Assembly (NCBI RefSeq): GCF_900188005.1
Contig: NZ_FZNR01000002.1
Location: forward strand, 248,001-312,000
Origin: Actinoplanes regularis
GTDB lineage: Bacteria; Actinomycetota; Actinomycetes; Mycobacteriales; Micromonosporaceae
Direction: 5' to 3'
DNA: 64,000 bases
In this document: positions 1-7,748 of the stretch, piece by piece
How positions within the stretch are numbered: the first letter of the stretch is position 1
How the letters are laid out: each line of letters opens with the position of its first letter
The notes under the pieces: model-generated
The model's input: only the letters and a program-made list of their open reading frames with translations
Told to the model about the DNA's origin: nothing
Databases searched by the model: none
Made by a program: the position numbers and the translations under genes

Positions 1-1
1 C

Positions 2-34
2 CGCCACGAGAACCACACCATCGTCTTCCCCTGA
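2..34 (+). CDS. 3' end of an unidentified gene cut by the window edge
   Basis: The first bases read as eleven codons in frame 2 ending in TGA at 32-34 (RHENHTIVFP then stop). A GC-rich self-complementary stretch (CCCCGGGG, CCCGGGG) follows directly at 35-50, as expected after a gene end. Ten residues are too few for any functional call. The reading rests only on the open frame and the convergent arrangement with the next gene, so it is tentative. Confidence 0.25.
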   Translation, partial: RHENHTIVFP

Positions 35-143
35 CCCCGGGGACCCGGGGTGACGGGCTGCTCACCCCGCTCGCATCGAAGCCTCCGACACCCACCACCT
101 GAACCAGCCGGGCTGGGCGGGTGGCGGGTTCGGCGGGTCAAGC

Positions 144-213
144 CGGCTGAGCGGATCAGGCGGGCTGGGCGGATCAGGCGGGCTGGGCGGATCAGGCGGG
201 CTGGGCGGTGGGG
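144..213. repeat. 18-bp tandem repeat across the end of the SGNH hydrolase gene
   Basis: The unit GGGCTGGGCGGATCAGGC occurs twice perfectly (162-179, 180-197), with a near-copy at 144-161 and a partial copy from 198. The stop codon of the neighbouring minus-strand gene (192-194) lies inside the array. Eighteen bases equal six codons, so copy-number change would keep frame. Confidence 0.8.
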
Positions 214-953
214 ACGGAGATCCAGCTGGTGTATTTGCCGGTGCGGTTGTCGCCGGAGGACTGCCCCCGCAAGCGGCGCTGCACCCACGGCAGCACGTGC
301 TCGCGGTAGTAACGCGCCTCAGCGAGCAGCCCGCCACGCGCCGCCGGGCCGGGATCGATCACGTGGGCCGGGGTCGGGTGGCCGAGGGCGGTCAGCACCA
401 GGCTCGCCACCCGGCGGTGCCCGGCGGCGTTCAGGTGCAGCCGGTCCGCCGACCAGTAGCCGGCGCGCTGGATCTCACGGTCGCGGAAGACGTCCACGAA
501 GGTCAGGTCGTACCGCTCGGCGAGCGGGGCGCACGCGGCGGTCAGCGCTTCGCCCTTGCGCCGGAACGAGCCGCCGAGGGGCAGGTGCCTGGACGGGTCC
601 GCGCCGGAGAGCAGCAGCACCCGTACGCCGCTGTCCAGGCACCGCTGGATGGCCTGCTCGGTCAGGCCCACCAGGGTTTCCAGGTCGCCGCCGGGGCGCA
701 GCATGTCGTTGCCGCCGCCGTTGAGCGAGAGCAGCGTGGGTTTCGGGTCGAGCGCGAGCGCGGCGTCGAGCTGCTCGGTGACGATCGGTCGCAGCAGGCG
801 CCCGCGGATCGCCATGTTGGCGTACTGGATCGGCTCGCCGAGGCCGGTGGCCAGGCCCGCGGCGACGAGGTCGGCCCAACCTCGTTCGCTGCCGTCGGGC
901 TGAGTGTCACCCATCCCCTCGGTGAAACTGTCCCCGATCGCGACGTACCGCAT
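192..953 (-). CDS. SGNH/GDSL-family hydrolase
   Basis: Predicted intracellular esterase or lipase-like hydrolase of 253 residues. The N-terminus carries the family's block I (VAIGDSFTEG, nucleophile Ser near residue 8). A later GGND element supplies the block III Asn oxyanion residue, and near the C-terminus the DRLHLNAAGH segment supplies the Asp/His pair of the triad. I start it at ATG 953 rather than further upstream because a GGGAG ribosome site lies about 8 nt before it and the GDS motif then sits at the usual place. No signal peptide is seen. The last residues run into an 18-bp tandem repeat. The substrate cannot be predicted. It stands alone, with 210 nt to the next upstream gene. Confidence 0.88.
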   Translation of the reverse strand: MRYVAIGDSFTEGMGDTQPDGSERGWADLVAAGLATGLGEPIQYANMAIRGRLLRPIVTEQLDAALALDPKPTLLSLNGGGNDMLRPGGDLETLVGLTEQAIQRCLDSGVRVLLLSGADPSRHLPLGGSFRRKGEALTAACAPLAERYDLTFVDVFRDREIQRAGYWSADRLHLNAAGHRRVASLVLTALGHPTPAHVIDPGPAARGGLLAEARYYREHVLPWVQRRLRGQSSGDNRTGKYTSWISVPTAQPA

Positions 954-1163
954 TCCCGAACTCCCGCCGGTCGCACCTGGTGTTGATCCGCCCAAGACTA
1001 ATCAGCGGTCGTCCCCTCCGGCCGTCTCGCGCCGAGCCGGTGATCAACGACTCCCTTGACCAGCCGGCGGGAATTTTCCGGGCAGGACGTATCGGGCCGG
1101 CGCCCATCACCGCATCCGAGATCGGGACAGCGCCAAGGGCACCAGCCGGGGCGGCGGGGGCGG

Positions 1164-2525
1164 TCAGCTCATCGGGAGGACTCGGGCGATCTTGATAGCC
1201 GACGTGGTGCCGCCGGCGGCGGGATACGCGACGCTTCCGTCGGCGTACGCCTTGAACGCCGTGTAGTTGTGGTCCTTCGCGCTGATCGTGAACCTGGCAC
1301 CGACCGTCCGGCCCGTGCCCGAGTCGTACGTTTGCGCGGCGATCGCCGCCCCCGACTGCCAGGTCAGCAGCATCCGCCCGGTGCCGTAGCCGACCAGGTG
1401 CGGATGGCTGGTCCCGGCCGAGGTGGTGATCGTGGTGTCGGACCTGGCGGTGGTGAAGTGCTCCAGGCGCGCCTTGCCACCCTGGCTCCACGCCGTCCAG
1501 TAGCCCTTGGACCTGGCCAGCACCAGATCACCGCCGAAGAGCGTGCCGTCACAGGTACCGGCGGCGACGGTCCGATACGGGCTGGGCCGGGCGATCCGGC
1601 AACTGTTGTCGGTCGCGCAGACCGTCACGTAGTGGCCGGTGCGCGGATCCCAGACGACCCGGGACGTCCAGGCATGGCTGCAACCCACCTCGAACGCGTC
1701 CCTGTGCCCGGTGACCAGCGATCCACTGGAGCTGACGACCTGCATCCGGTCGCCCTCGTGGATGTCCACGCAGCTGCCGTTCCTGACGGTGATGGCGACT
1801 CCGAAGTACGCCGCATACGTCTTGCCGTCCGACGCCAGCCGCCCGTGGTGCTGGTACCACCAGGTGAACCGGGCGCCGTCGTCGTATCCGGCGCGGCCGC
1901 CGGTCAGGTTGGTGACCTGGCGCTCCCAGACCAGCTTGCCGGCGGTGTTGAAGCGGATCATGTGCATGGTGTTGCACGGGCTGGCGGCGCCACCGCAGAG
2001 CGGGGTGTCGCCGCAGGCGCCTTTGCGGGTGAGCAGCAGCACGCCGCCGTTCCTGTCGGCCTGCACGTCCTGCAGGTCGATGCCGGTGAAGCTGGTGGGC
2101 GTGCCGGTCAGCTTGTCGTCGCAGCCGAGGCTGCCCAGGTAGATCTTGCCACCGGCGCCGAGCCAGGCGAGCCAGGAGCCACCGTCGGGGCGGGCCGCGA
2201 TCGCCATCGGCAGCTTCTCGGTGTCGCCCTCGGAACCGTACCCGGTGACCTTGGCGGGCAGCTTGACCTCGGTGATCCGGGTGACGGGCCTGGCCGACCC
2301 GACCCGGCCGCAGGCACCGGTGGCCGCCGTCGTGCCGGCCGGCGCTTTGACCGACGGGGACGCGCTGGGCGCGGCCGGGCCGCTGGGTGCGGCGGGGGCC
2401 GGGGCGGAGTCGTCCGTGGCGACGGGGGTGGCCGTCTCCGACGACGAGGAGCACGCACCCGCGGCGAGGACGACGGTGACGGCGAGCACCACCGCGATCC
2501 ATCGCCGTTTTTCCACTGCCCGCAT
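1164..2525 (-). CDS. Secreted lipoprotein of unknown function
   Basis: 453 residues. The N-terminus has basic residues, a hydrophobic stretch and a lipobox-like LAAGAC ending at about Cys24, followed by a Ser/Thr/Ala/Pro-rich linker to about residue 85, typical of an actinobacterial lipoprotein tethered to the membrane. The remainder is rich in Gly, Trp and paired cysteines with recurring short beta-like segments (GGSWLAWLG, VVWDPRTGHYV, GYWTAWSQGG), suggesting a disulfide-stabilised beta-propeller-like fold; that is inference only. I chose ATG 2525 because AGGGA lies 7 nt upstream, whereas the outer ATG at 2540 has no ribosome site. The upstream 60 bp are AT-rich and probably hold the promoter. 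No family recognised. Confidence 0.8.
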   Translation of the reverse strand: MRAVEKRRWIAVVLAVTVVLAAGACSSSSETATPVATDDSAPAPAAPSGPAAPSASPSVKAPAGTTAATGACGRVGSARPVTRITEVKLPAKVTGYGSEGDTEKLPMAIAARPDGGSWLAWLGAGGKIYLGSLGCDDKLTGTPTSFTGIDLQDVQADRNGGVLLLTRKGACGDTPLCGGAASPCNTMHMIRFNTAGKLVWERQVTNLTGGRAGYDDGARFTWWYQHHGRLASDGKTYAAYFGVAITVRNGSCVDIHEGDRMQVVSSSGSLVTGHRDAFEVGCSHAWTSRVVWDPRTGHYVTVCATDNSCRIARPSPYRTVAAGTCDGTLFGGDLVLARSKGYWTAWSQGGKARLEHFTTARSDTTITTSAGTSHPHLVGYGTGRMLLTWQSGAAIAAQTYDSGTGRTVGARFTISAKDHNYTAFKAYADGSVAYPAAGGTTSAIKIARVLPMS

Positions 2526-2634
2526 GTCGGTTTCCCTCATTGTTTTAAGTTTTTCTCAAGGGGTGTTTAAATTGCGCTTACGTGATGACCTCGATTATCG
2601 CGGAGGCGAACTTTACCGGTTCACCAGCAGACAG

Positions 2635-2659
2635 AAAAAGGGGCCGCCGAAGCGGCCCC
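2635..2659 (-). terminator. Intrinsic terminator after the sulfotransferase gene
   Basis: On the minus strand a perfect 8-bp stem GGGGCCGC / GCGGCCCC closes a TTCG tetraloop (2640-2659) and is followed by TTTTTC. This is a textbook rho-independent terminator, about 50 nt past the sulfotransferase stop at 2710. Confidence 0.9.
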
Positions 2660-2709
2660 AATTCAACAAGCGGTGCCCGGTCAGAAGACCGTCGAACCTG
2701 CCGGCACGC

Positions 2710-3711
2710 TCACCGGACCCCGGCGTGCGGGACGGTCAGGAGCGCATCGCCAGCGAGCACGTTCACCGAGCCCTGGCGCACGGGACGGTTGGGACGGCTC
2801 GTCCGGGTCCGGTACCCGTACCGGTGCAGCAGCGGAAGCGCCAACGCCGTCGCCGTCAGGCGCGGCCCCGCGGTCTGCTCCTCGCGCCACCGGTCGTCCA
2901 GCCGCAGCGCGACCTCACCGGTGCGGAATCGCCCGGGGTTTCCGGCGATCGTGTGGTTCGCCTCGAGACACACCGTGCTCTCGTCGACGAACGGCCCGCC
3001 GGCGACCTGCATCCCGGCGAAGTCCAGCAAGCTCTCGACGGCCCGCCGCGGCGCGGCTACGAAGTCCTCGTAGCGCAGCAGCCGGTACCGGCCTCCGTAC
3101 GCGCCGGCCAGCCGCTCGACGAGGGTGTTGCGGACCAGCCAGTGCATGGTGCTGGCGACCGGCGCCTCCTGGTGCATCATCGCCGTCATCTTCCGGTCCA
3201 CCCGCGGGTTCGCGCGCATCCAGGAATGCGTGACGGCGCGCGGGTCGCGGATCATGTGCAGCAGGTACGGCTCGACCCCGGACATCCCGGGAAGCAGCGC
3301 GGCCGCCGAGGGCACCTTCGACGAGTCGACGATCAGGCGGGCGCCGGTGACCTCGGCGATCGCGTGGTAGAGCCGGTTGGTGAGCGCCCGGTACTCCTCC
3401 GCCTCCGGGGTGGCGACCGCGCCGGTGAGCGCGGGGGTGTGGCGGACCCGGATCGCGTCGCGCTGCAGGCGGGAGATCCGCTCCGGGTCGGGCCGGTCGG
3501 CACCGAACGCGGTGTCGAGAATGTCCGCCCACAGACGACACCTGGGAAAGACCAGGCCACATCCGCATTTACGACCTTCGATCAGGCCGCGACTCCACAG
3601 ATAGAAGAGCTCTCCGGTGGAGAAGACATCGTCGTACGAATTCAGGATGTTGTCGACGATGGTGGTTCCGCTGCGACCCCACCCGGCGATATACACGACC
3701 TTTAACGACAT
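2710..3711 (-). CDS. Sulfotransferase family protein
   Basis: 333 residues. Residues 10-18 (GWGRSGTTI) form the 5'-phosphosulfate-binding loop of PAPS-dependent sulfotransferases, and RDPRAVTHSW near residue 155 matches the 3'-phosphate-binding strand-helix (Arg and Ser). The length and full-length similarity fit the Sulfotransfer_1/3 families that sulfate small molecules or glycans; the acceptor is unknown. A short Cys-rich patch (GRKCGCGLVFPRC, about residues 47-59) is a feature of one actinobacterial subgroup and might bind metal or form disulfides. The start ATG 3711 begins directly before the beta1 strand and P-loop, so little can be missing. It is monocistronic, with a strong terminator downstream and a 319-nt spacer upstream. 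Confidence 0.88.
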   Translation of the reverse strand: MSLKVVYIAGWGRSGTTIVDNILNSYDDVFSTGELFYLWSRGLIEGRKCGCGLVFPRCRLWADILDTAFGADRPDPERISRLQRDAIRVRHTPALTGAVATPEAEEYRALTNRLYHAIAEVTGARLIVDSSKVPSAAALLPGMSGVEPYLLHMIRDPRAVTHSWMRANPRVDRKMTAMMHQEAPVASTMHWLVRNTLVERLAGAYGGRYRLLRYEDFVAAPRRAVESLLDFAGMQVAGGPFVDESTVCLEANHTIAGNPGRFRTGEVALRLDDRWREEQTAGPRLTATALALPLLHRYGYRTRTSRPNRPVRQGSVNVLAGDALLTVPHAGVR

Positions 3712-3757
3712 GTTGCAGAATCGTTCATATTTGTGGTTAACAGGAGGTGAACAGCAG

Positions 3758-3922
3758 ATGGCCGGACGGTTGTCACGGCCTCGTAGGTGTCTATGCCTTC
3801 CTGTGCTTCCTGAGAGCGGGCCGACGTCGGCGGGCAGCCGGCGCCGGGCGGGCGACGAGGCATCGATCTTCCTCCAGGTCTGGGCAACATCGCGGCAAGT
3901 ATCACGTGTTGCAAAAGTTTAA
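3758..3922 (+). CDS. Possible small ORF or leader peptide (54 aa)
   Basis: An ATG at 3758 lies 8 nt after AGGAGGTGA (3741-3749), which matches the 16S rRNA anti-SD better than any other site in the window. The 54-codon frame ends with TAA at 3920-3922. The peptide is Arg/Ser-rich (begins MAGRLSRPRRCLCLP) with no recognised motif, and its third-position GC is unusually low for this genome, so it may be a leader peptide or chance. A terminator-like hairpin overlaps its stop codon and the alpha/beta-hydrolase gene starts 108 nt later, an arrangement compatible with attenuation. Confidence is low. Confidence 0.25.
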   Translation: MAGRLSRPRRCLCLPVLPESGPTSAGSRRRAGDEASIFLQVWATSRQVSRVAKV

Positions 3923-3939
3923 ACGGACATTTCCGTTTT
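3921..3939 (+). terminator. Short terminator-like hairpin
   Basis: Stem AAACGGA (3921-3927) and TCCGTTT (3932-3938) with a CATT loop, ending in a run of four T. It overlaps the stop codon of the small ORF and precedes the hydrolase gene. The stem is AT-rich and weak, so it could be an attenuator rather than a true terminator. Confidence 0.35.
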
Positions 3940-4030
3940 GCCGGGAGTGTCACAGACCTGAAGCATCTTTCCGGTACACCACCGCCTTCGACCCTTGCCG
4001 CCGCCGGCATTTCTGGTACGAGGTGAGATC

Positions 4031-4831
4031 GTGACCGCCGATATGCCTCCTGCAACGTGCAACGACCCGACCACCCCTCCCGTCACCGAAGGTGATCGAT
4101 TGTGCTGGCGGAACGTCTCGATCGCGGAGCTCCCCGACCGCCGGCCGCTGACTTTGGATCTGTTCCGCCCGGCCGGTCCCGCCCACCCCTGCCCGCTGAT
4201 CATCTGGATCCACGGCGGCGAGCGGTCACCCGGCGACGAGGAGCCCTCGGCCGCCGGCCGGATCACCGAGCGCACCCTGGCCGCCGGTTTCGCGGTGGCC
4301 CGGGTGGCCTACCGGCTCAGCGGAGAGGCCCGCTTCCCCGCCCAGTTGCACGACGTCAAGACGGCGGTCCGCTGGCTCCGCGAGCACGCCGCCCGGCTGG
4401 GCCTGGACCCGTCCCGCTTCGGCGTCTGGGGCGAGCACACGGGCGGCCGCCTCGCCGCCCTCACCGCCCTGACCGGCGACGACCCCGACCCGGCCCTCTC
4501 CGGCCGCAACGGGATCCCGGAGATCTCGGACGCCGTGCAGGCGGCGGTGGTCTGGTCCGGCCCGGTGCGGGATCTGCCCGGCGAGGTGGTGCCGGCGAGC
4601 CCGGTCGGCTACGTCTCCCCCGAGGCGCCGCCGATGCTGCTGGTCCACGGCGCCGAGGACCGGGTGGTCGCGGCCGCGCAGAGCCAGGAACTGCACGACC
4701 ACCTGGCCGTCCAGGGAGCCCCGGTGACCCTGCGGATCGTGCCCGGTGCGGACCACCGCCTCGTGGGCGTCGGCCTGGCTCCCCCGGTCACCGAATCCCT
4801 GGCGCACTTCACCAGCGCTCTGCGCAGGTGA
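4031..4831 (+). CDS. Alpha/beta-hydrolase (esterase/lipase-like) lacking the usual serine
   Basis: 266 residues from GTG 4031; AGGTGAG sits only 3 nt upstream, so ATG 4043 is an alternative start. The fold is that of BD-FAE/acetyl-esterase-like hydrolases: oxyanion motif IWIHGG (about residue 57), a ProArg-type core and a C-terminal Asp (HGAEDRVV) and His (GADHRLVG) in the expected places. At the nucleophile elbow, where relatives have WGxSAGG, this protein reads WGEHTGG: His replaces the catalytic Ser (codon CAC at 4435-4437). It may therefore be inactive as a serine hydrolase, a binding protein, or use different chemistry. No signal peptide. Monocistronic, with 180 nt of spacer downstream. 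Confidence 0.85.
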   Translation: MTADMPPATCNDPTTPPVTEGDRLCWRNVSIAELPDRRPLTLDLFRPAGPAHPCPLIIWIHGGERSPGDEEPSAAGRITERTLAAGFAVARVAYRLSGEARFPAQLHDVKTAVRWLREHAARLGLDPSRFGVWGEHTGGRLAALTALTGDDPDPALSGRNGIPEISDAVQAAVVWSGPVRDLPGEVVPASPVGYVSPEAPPMLLVHGAEDRVVAAAQSQELHDHLAVQGAPVTLRIVPGADHRLVGVGLAPPVTESLAHFTSALRR

Positions 4832-4999
4832 GGGGGAACCGGCGGTACCGACCCCGAGAACACGGACAGCGACGACTACGGAACGCCGGACGGTGACGGC
4901 GCTACGACGAGAGGGGAAGTCAGCGACTGGCAGTGAAACGCACAACTCCCGCATCACTTCTCGTAACATTGCTGCCTCCCAATACGTCGTGGCCGGGTC

Positions 5000-5011
5000 T
5001 ACCCTGACCCC
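5000..5011 (+). promoter_or_regulatory. -10 box of a leaderless promoter (Nudix gene)
   Basis: TACCCT at 5000-5005 fits the actinobacterial TANNNT -10 box and ends 6 nt before the GTG start at 5012. No ribosome site exists in the gap, so transcription probably begins at the start codon. No convincing -35 box. Confidence 0.5.
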
Positions 5012-5488
5012 GTGACCGCGAGCGACTACATCGCAACGCTCTCGCGAAAGCGGATGGGCGCCGGCGCTCTGCTCTCCGACCAGTTCGGGCGCGTCCTGCT
5101 GGTCGAGCCGACCAACCATCCACACTGGGCGATGCCCGGTGGCGCGGTGGAGACCGGCGAGTCGCCGCACGCGGCGACGATCCGCAAGCTCCGGGAAGAA
5201 CTCGGAGTCCTGGTTCCGGTGGGCCGGCTCCTGGTCACCGACTGGGTTCCGCCCATGGGCGACTTCACCGAGAGCCTGATGATGATCTACGACGCTGGCG
5301 TGCCGACCCCCGAGCAGACATCGCGGATCCGGTTGCCCGCCACCGAGCTGCGCAGCTGGGCCTGGTGCACGCAGCAGGACGTGATCGCCCTGCTGCCGGA
5401 GACGCTGGCCCGCCGGGTCATCGCCGCGGTCCGCGCCCGGGCCGACGGCGCCGCCTACTACCTGGAGAACGGCTACTTCGTGGCGTGA
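5012..5488 (+). CDS. Nudix hydrolase
   Basis: 158 residues. A Nudix box spans residues 44-66: G, five residues, E50, seven residues, then RKLREELGV. The metal-binding Glu pair E62-E63 is present, but the second position of the REUXEE core is Lys59 instead of Glu, a small departure. Family members hydrolyse nucleoside diphosphates linked to another moiety (for example NDP-sugars, oxidised nucleotides or ADP-ribose); the substrate here is not predictable. The GTG start lies just after a TANNNT -10 box with no Shine-Dalgarno sequence, so a leaderless transcript is likely. It converges with the deacetylase gene, 10 nt apart. Cytosolic. Confidence 0.88.
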   Translation: MTASDYIATLSRKRMGAGALLSDQFGRVLLVEPTNHPHWAMPGGAVETGESPHAATIRKLREELGVLVPVGRLLVTDWVPPMGDFTESLMMIYDAGVPTPEQTSRIRLPATELRSWAWCTQQDVIALLPETLARRVIAAVRARADGAAYYLENGYFVA

Positions 5489-5498
5489 CCCGGTGGGA

Positions 5499-6371
5499 TC
5501 ACTGCTTTCCCGACCCCGCGGCGGTGGCCGAGGCGATCAGCTCGGGGACGGTGACCATCCGGAAACCGCGTTTGCGCAGGCCGTCGAACATCGCGGCCAG
5601 GCCCCGGATCGTCACCAGCCGCCGGTCGTCACCCTCGTCGTGGGCCAGGATGATCGAGCCGGGCCGGACCGACTCGACGATGTCGAGCGCCTGCCCGGCC
5701 GGGTCGTTGTGGTACATCTTCTCGCGCATCGCCTTTGACCAGAGCACCACGTCGTAGCCCATCCGATCGGCGGCCAGCAGGGTGGAGCCACCGATGTGCC
5801 CGAAGGGCGGCCGCAGCAGGCTGACCGGCCGCCCGAACTGCCGCTTGATCTCGTCCTCGGTGCGCTGCAACGACCGCAGGACGCCGTTGAGGTCGAGCGT
5901 GGCGAGGTCGTCGTGCGCCCAGGTGTGGTTGCCGATCGCGTGCCGGTCCATCCGCCCGCGGACCAGGTCGGCGTTGCGCTCCAACTGGCTGCCGACCATG
6001 AAGAAGGTGGCGGGAACACCGGCCGCGTCCAGCGCGTCGAGGACCATCGGCGTCCAGTGCGGTGCCGGCCCGTCGTCGAAGGTGAACGCCACCAGCGGCT
6101 CGGTGGTCTCCACGTAGTACCGGACCGCCACGCTCGCGTGGCGCACCGAGTCGAGCACGTCGGCCGCGGCGGCGTACCCACCGGCGACCGGGGGCCGGTC
6201 CAGCCCCAGCCGGTGCGGAATCTCCCGGGCGCCGACCGCTCCGGCCAGCACACCGACGGCGCCGGCCGCGGCGGTGCGCAGGACCGCCCGGCGGCTCAGC
6301 ACGGGCCCGATTCCGACGGCCGGATACGGTTCGGTACGCCTGCCATGGTCAAACCCCCGTATGCATGGCAT
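5499..6371 (-). CDS. Exported polysaccharide deacetylase (NodB domain)
   Basis: 290 residues from ATG 6371, chosen because GAGG lies 6 nt upstream and the export signal then falls near the N-terminus. A twin-arginine motif (SRRAVLR, about residues 26-32) precedes a hydrophobic Ala/Gly/Val stretch, so Tat export is predicted. The NodB domain follows: FTFDDGP with catalytic Asp and metal-binding Asp near residues 98-99, and NHTWAHDD with the two metal-binding His near 147 and 151. LRPPFGHIG and ILAHDEGDD fit later motifs. The family removes acetyl groups from N-acetylglucosamine polymers such as peptidoglycan or chitin. It probably acts on the cell wall or extracellular glycans. Convergent with the Nudix gene. 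Confidence 0.9.
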   Translation of the reverse strand: MPCIRGFDHGRRTEPYPAVGIGPVLSRRAVLRTAAAGAVGVLAGAVGAREIPHRLGLDRPPVAGGYAAAADVLDSVRHASVAVRYYVETTEPLVAFTFDDGPAPHWTPMVLDALDAAGVPATFFMVGSQLERNADLVRGRMDRHAIGNHTWAHDDLATLDLNGVLRSLQRTEDEIKRQFGRPVSLLRPPFGHIGGSTLLAADRMGYDVVLWSKAMREKMYHNDPAGQALDIVESVRPGSIILAHDEGDDRRLVTIRGLAAMFDGLRKRGFRMVTVPELIASATAAGSGKQ

Positions 6372-6520
6372 TGAAGTCCTCGGATTCTGTCGCGTGCTGT
6401 CAAGCCGACGCGCCCAGTCCCCGGCCACATAATCCCTGAAAAAGGGCAGAGCGGGCATCCGAAGTCATCAAGATCACGTAATCACCCGAGCGGTGGAGGT
6501 TTCGGGCGGGTTCGCACCGG

Positions 6521-6533
6521 TAGCCTTTCGGGC
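6521..6533 (+). promoter_or_regulatory. -10 box of a leaderless promoter (DUF1707 gene)
   Basis: TAGCCT at 6521-6526 is followed by 7 nt and then ATG 6534, with no ribosome-binding site between. Confidence 0.5.
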
Positions 6534-6986
6534 ATGTATCCCTCGCCGCATGTCCGAGTCTCGGACGCCGACCGGGAGGCGATCGTCGCGCGGCTCAGCA
6601 CGGCGACCGCCGAGGGCCGTCTGACGATCGAGGAATTCAGCGAACGGTCCCGGCAGGCCTACGAGTCGCGCACCTGGGGCGACCTCTCCGCCGTGGTGCA
6701 CGACCTGCCGTCATCCGCGCTCACCCAGCCGGACTCCGCCGCCCCACCCGCGGCCGCTCCGGGCAGCCGGCTGCCGCTGTTCTCGATGATCGCCGGTCTC
6801 GCGTCCCTGCCGCTGCTCATCCTCTTGGGCATGCCGGCCCTGTTCAGCGCGATCGCCGCCGTGATACTCGGCGCCAAGTCCCTGCGCGCCCCGGCCCGTC
6901 ACGGCCGCGCACAGGCGATCACGGGCCTGATCTGCGGTGCACTCAGCCTGATCTTGATGACCATGCTGGTGACCATCGAGTTCTAG
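6534..6986 (+). CDS. DUF1707/SHOCT-like protein with DUF4190-type membrane tail
   Basis: 150 residues. Residues 7-60 (VRVSDADREAIVARL through GRLTIEEFSER) are the DUF1707 domain common in actinobacteria, a short helical module thought to mediate oligomerisation or regulation of membrane proteins. A Pro/Ala-rich linker (about 62-78) leads to two hydrophobic helices (about 80-105 and 125-148) separated by a basic loop (LRAPARHGRAQAITG), the pattern of DUF4190 membrane tails. The expected topology is N-terminus in the cytoplasm. Function is unknown. The start directly follows a TANNNT box, so the mRNA is likely leaderless. It converges on the SDR gene, 16 nt away. Confidence 0.85.
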   Translation: MYPSPHVRVSDADREAIVARLSTATAEGRLTIEEFSERSRQAYESRTWGDLSAVVHDLPSSALTQPDSAAPPAAAPGSRLPLFSMIAGLASLPLLILLGMPALFSAIAAVILGAKSLRAPARHGRAQAITGLICGALSLILMTMLVTIEF

Positions 6987-7002
6987 CCAGGGTGGCGCCG
7001 GC

Positions 7003-7638
7003 TCAGGCCGGTCGGGCGGCGCGGGTGAGTCCGAGCCGGTCCAGCAGGGGCGTTTCCGAGCCGGCCCGCACCCGGGCCACGTTCCGTTCCATGCCGTCGA
7101 GGATCTCCCGGGCAGCCCGGTACGCCCCCTTCACGACGCCCGCCTCGTCGACGAGGAAAGCGGCGGTGACATGCACGTTCGTCCCGGCGCACTCGGCGCG
7201 CAGACCCTCGGCGAACTGTTCGACCGCGGCCTTGGCAGCCCCGTGGACGGCCTGCCGGTAGGCCGGCACGACGCCGACCAGGTGCGCCTGCGGCCGCAGC
7301 CGCAGCAGCGGCAGGAAGGTCCTGGCGAGGTGCAGCGTCCCGGGCCGGTGGTCGATGCCGGGGACGGCTCCGGCACAGTGGATCAGCCCGTCCAGCAACT
7401 GCCAGCGCTCGATCACCACGGGGGGCAGCCCCGCGGCCCCGGCCGGGTCGGCCACGTCGGCCACGTGGGTGGAGAGCAGCGGCGGCGCCACGACCTGACG
7501 GGCGGTCTCCCGCAGCGCGTCCGGGTCGGCGTCGACGGCGGCCACCCGGGCCCCGCGTCGCACCGCTTCCAGCGTGATCGCGCGGCCGATCTCGCCGCCC
7601 GCACCGGTCACCACCAGGGTCTTGCCCGCAACCCGCAT
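7003..7638 (-). CDS. SDR-family oxidoreductase with altered active site
   Basis: 211 residues, shorter than the usual 240-260. The Rossmann start is intact: TGAGGEIG (about residues 11-18) for NAD(P) binding, and Asp36-37 suggests NAD preference. The catalytic YxxxK motif reads HGAAK: His stands at the Tyr position before the conserved Lys and the AAVEQF helix. The usual Ser strand is also not evident (VGVVPAY). Activity is therefore doubtful, and it could be a binding or regulatory SDR. The start ATG 7638 has an excellent AGGAGG site 6 nt upstream. It stands alone between the M1 peptidase gene (same strand, upstream) and a convergent DUF1707 gene. Confidence 0.82.
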   Translation of the reverse strand: MRVAGKTLVVTGAGGEIGRAITLEAVRRGARVAAVDADPDALRETARQVVAPPLLSTHVADVADPAGAAGLPPVVIERWQLLDGLIHCAGAVPGIDHRPGTLHLARTFLPLLRLRPQAHLVGVVPAYRQAVHGAAKAAVEQFAEGLRAECAGTNVHVTAAFLVDEAGVVKGAYRAAREILDGMERNVARVRAGSETPLLDRLGLTRAARPA

Positions 7639-7674
7639 GCCATGCCTCCTAGATCATGCCATGCCCCCTCGATG

Positions 7675-7693
7675 GTGACGGTGATCACGTTAC
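7675..7693. promoter_or_regulatory. Possible operator upstream of the SDR gene
   Basis: Imperfect palindrome GTGACGGTGATCACGTTAC centred on GTGATCAC (7681-7688), about 40 nt upstream of the SDR start. A dimeric regulator could bind here. No regulator gene is adjacent. Confidence 0.3.
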
Positions 7694-7695
7694 TG

Positions 7696-7727
7696 TGGCC
7701 CGGCCGGGAAAGGCAACGACCGGGCCA
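7696..7727 (-). terminator. Possible terminator after the M1 peptidase gene
   Basis: Inverted repeat TGGCCCGG (7696-7703) / CCGGGCCA (7720-7727) with a 16-nt loop, about 20 nt past the peptidase stop. There is no U-tract, as is common in high-GC genomes. Confidence 0.35.
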
Positions 7728-7748
7728 CCGGGTTACGGACCAATGTGC

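Larger units (their letters stand above)
3712..4030. other. Intergenic region with a possible small ORF and hairpin
   Basis: This 319-bp region separates the divergent sulfotransferase and alpha/beta-hydrolase genes and is clearly lower in GC than its surroundings. It holds AT-rich promoter-like DNA (3720-3740), a near-perfect ribosome site AGGAGGTGA at 3741-3749 in front of a 54-codon frame, a short hairpin at 3921-3938, and AGGTGAG before the hydrolase start. No recognisable protein family is encoded. Confidence 0.5.
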
